Assembly: GCA_025642065.1 (NCBI GenBank)
Contig: JAODUP010000272.1
Location: forward strand, 1 to 64,000
Reading direction: 5' to 3'
DNA from: Paralvinella palmiformis
Lineage: Eukaryota > Annelida > Polychaeta > Terebellida > Alvinellidae
Length of the DNA: 64,000 nucleotides
Part shown: piece after piece, positions 63,903-64,000 of the stretch
How the letters are laid out: each line of letters opens with the position of its first letter
Position numbering within the stretch: the first letter of the stretch is position 1
The notes under the pieces: generated by a model
What the model was told of the DNA's origin: nothing
The model's database searches: none
Seen by the model: the letters and a program-made list of their open reading frames with translations, nothing else
Made by a program: the position numbers and the translations under genes

Positions 63903-64000
63903 TTAGATAGATTCTCTCTGCTAATCCAGACTTGGTTCCTAGTGAGAGTACGACATGATGGTATGATAATACCAAACAAAATAACAAGTGTTTGTATTTG
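63903..64000 (-). CDS. Possible further upstream TMTC-like exon (partial)
   Basis: The minus frame reads SLGTKSGLAERIYL up to a donor (A|GTTAGT, the same donor used at 62471). AER-x-YL resembles the conserved motif at the end of the TMTC membrane region. The exon runs off the window. A linking exon between this and 63474 was not found in the 430-bp gap, so the assignment is uncertain. Confidence 0.35.

Overview
This is eukaryotic, AT-rich, repeat-dominated genomic DNA with small spliced exons and many long microsatellites. The window holds a fibrinogen-related (FREP-type) lectin gene, a TMTC-like TPR gene, Penelope-like elements, LINE fragments, several tRNA-derived SINE families and a Tc1/mariner relic. 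Together these suggest an invertebrate, most probably a mollusc; species cannot be read from the sequence. No rRNA, CRISPR, operon or prokaryotic feature was seen.

Layout. 1-560 is a 28-bp satellite (20 units). 561-1430 holds dispersed repeats. 2028-4192 (minus) is a fibrinogen-domain gene with signal peptide and good splice sites, but with an in-frame stop and a frame break, so probably a pseudogene; an orphan, diverged first fibrinogen-domain exon lies at 20726-20845 (minus). 4.5-31 kb is gene-poor: microsatellites, SINEs, unclassified dispersed repeats and a decayed Tc1/mariner transposase (16276-17209, minus). 31755-33541 (plus) is a broken LINE ending in a perfect hairpin and a (TG)n tail. 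35640-36334 (minus) is a second LINE fragment abutting a 5'-truncated Penelope-like element (36335-37380, minus). 48060-50650 (minus) is a longer Penelope-like element with reverse transcriptase and GIY-YIG remnants and a hammerhead-ribozyme-like motif at 48107-48148. 51.8-58.6 kb is rich in microsatellites, including two related complex GATA arrays.

The only gene that looks intact is at the right end: nine minus-strand exons from 63474 down to a stop at 59054 join in one consistent reading frame and encode about 475 residues of tandem TPRs, best explained as the C-terminal part of a TMTC-family ER O-mannosyltransferase. Its 5' part lies beyond the window. One intron carries a pogo/Tigger-like MITE between two (TA)n arrays.

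There is no gene cluster working as a pathway. The most interesting structures belong to the mobile elements: the ribozyme-bearing Penelope element, the LINE 3' hairpin, and a SINE family whose target-site duplications can be read directly.
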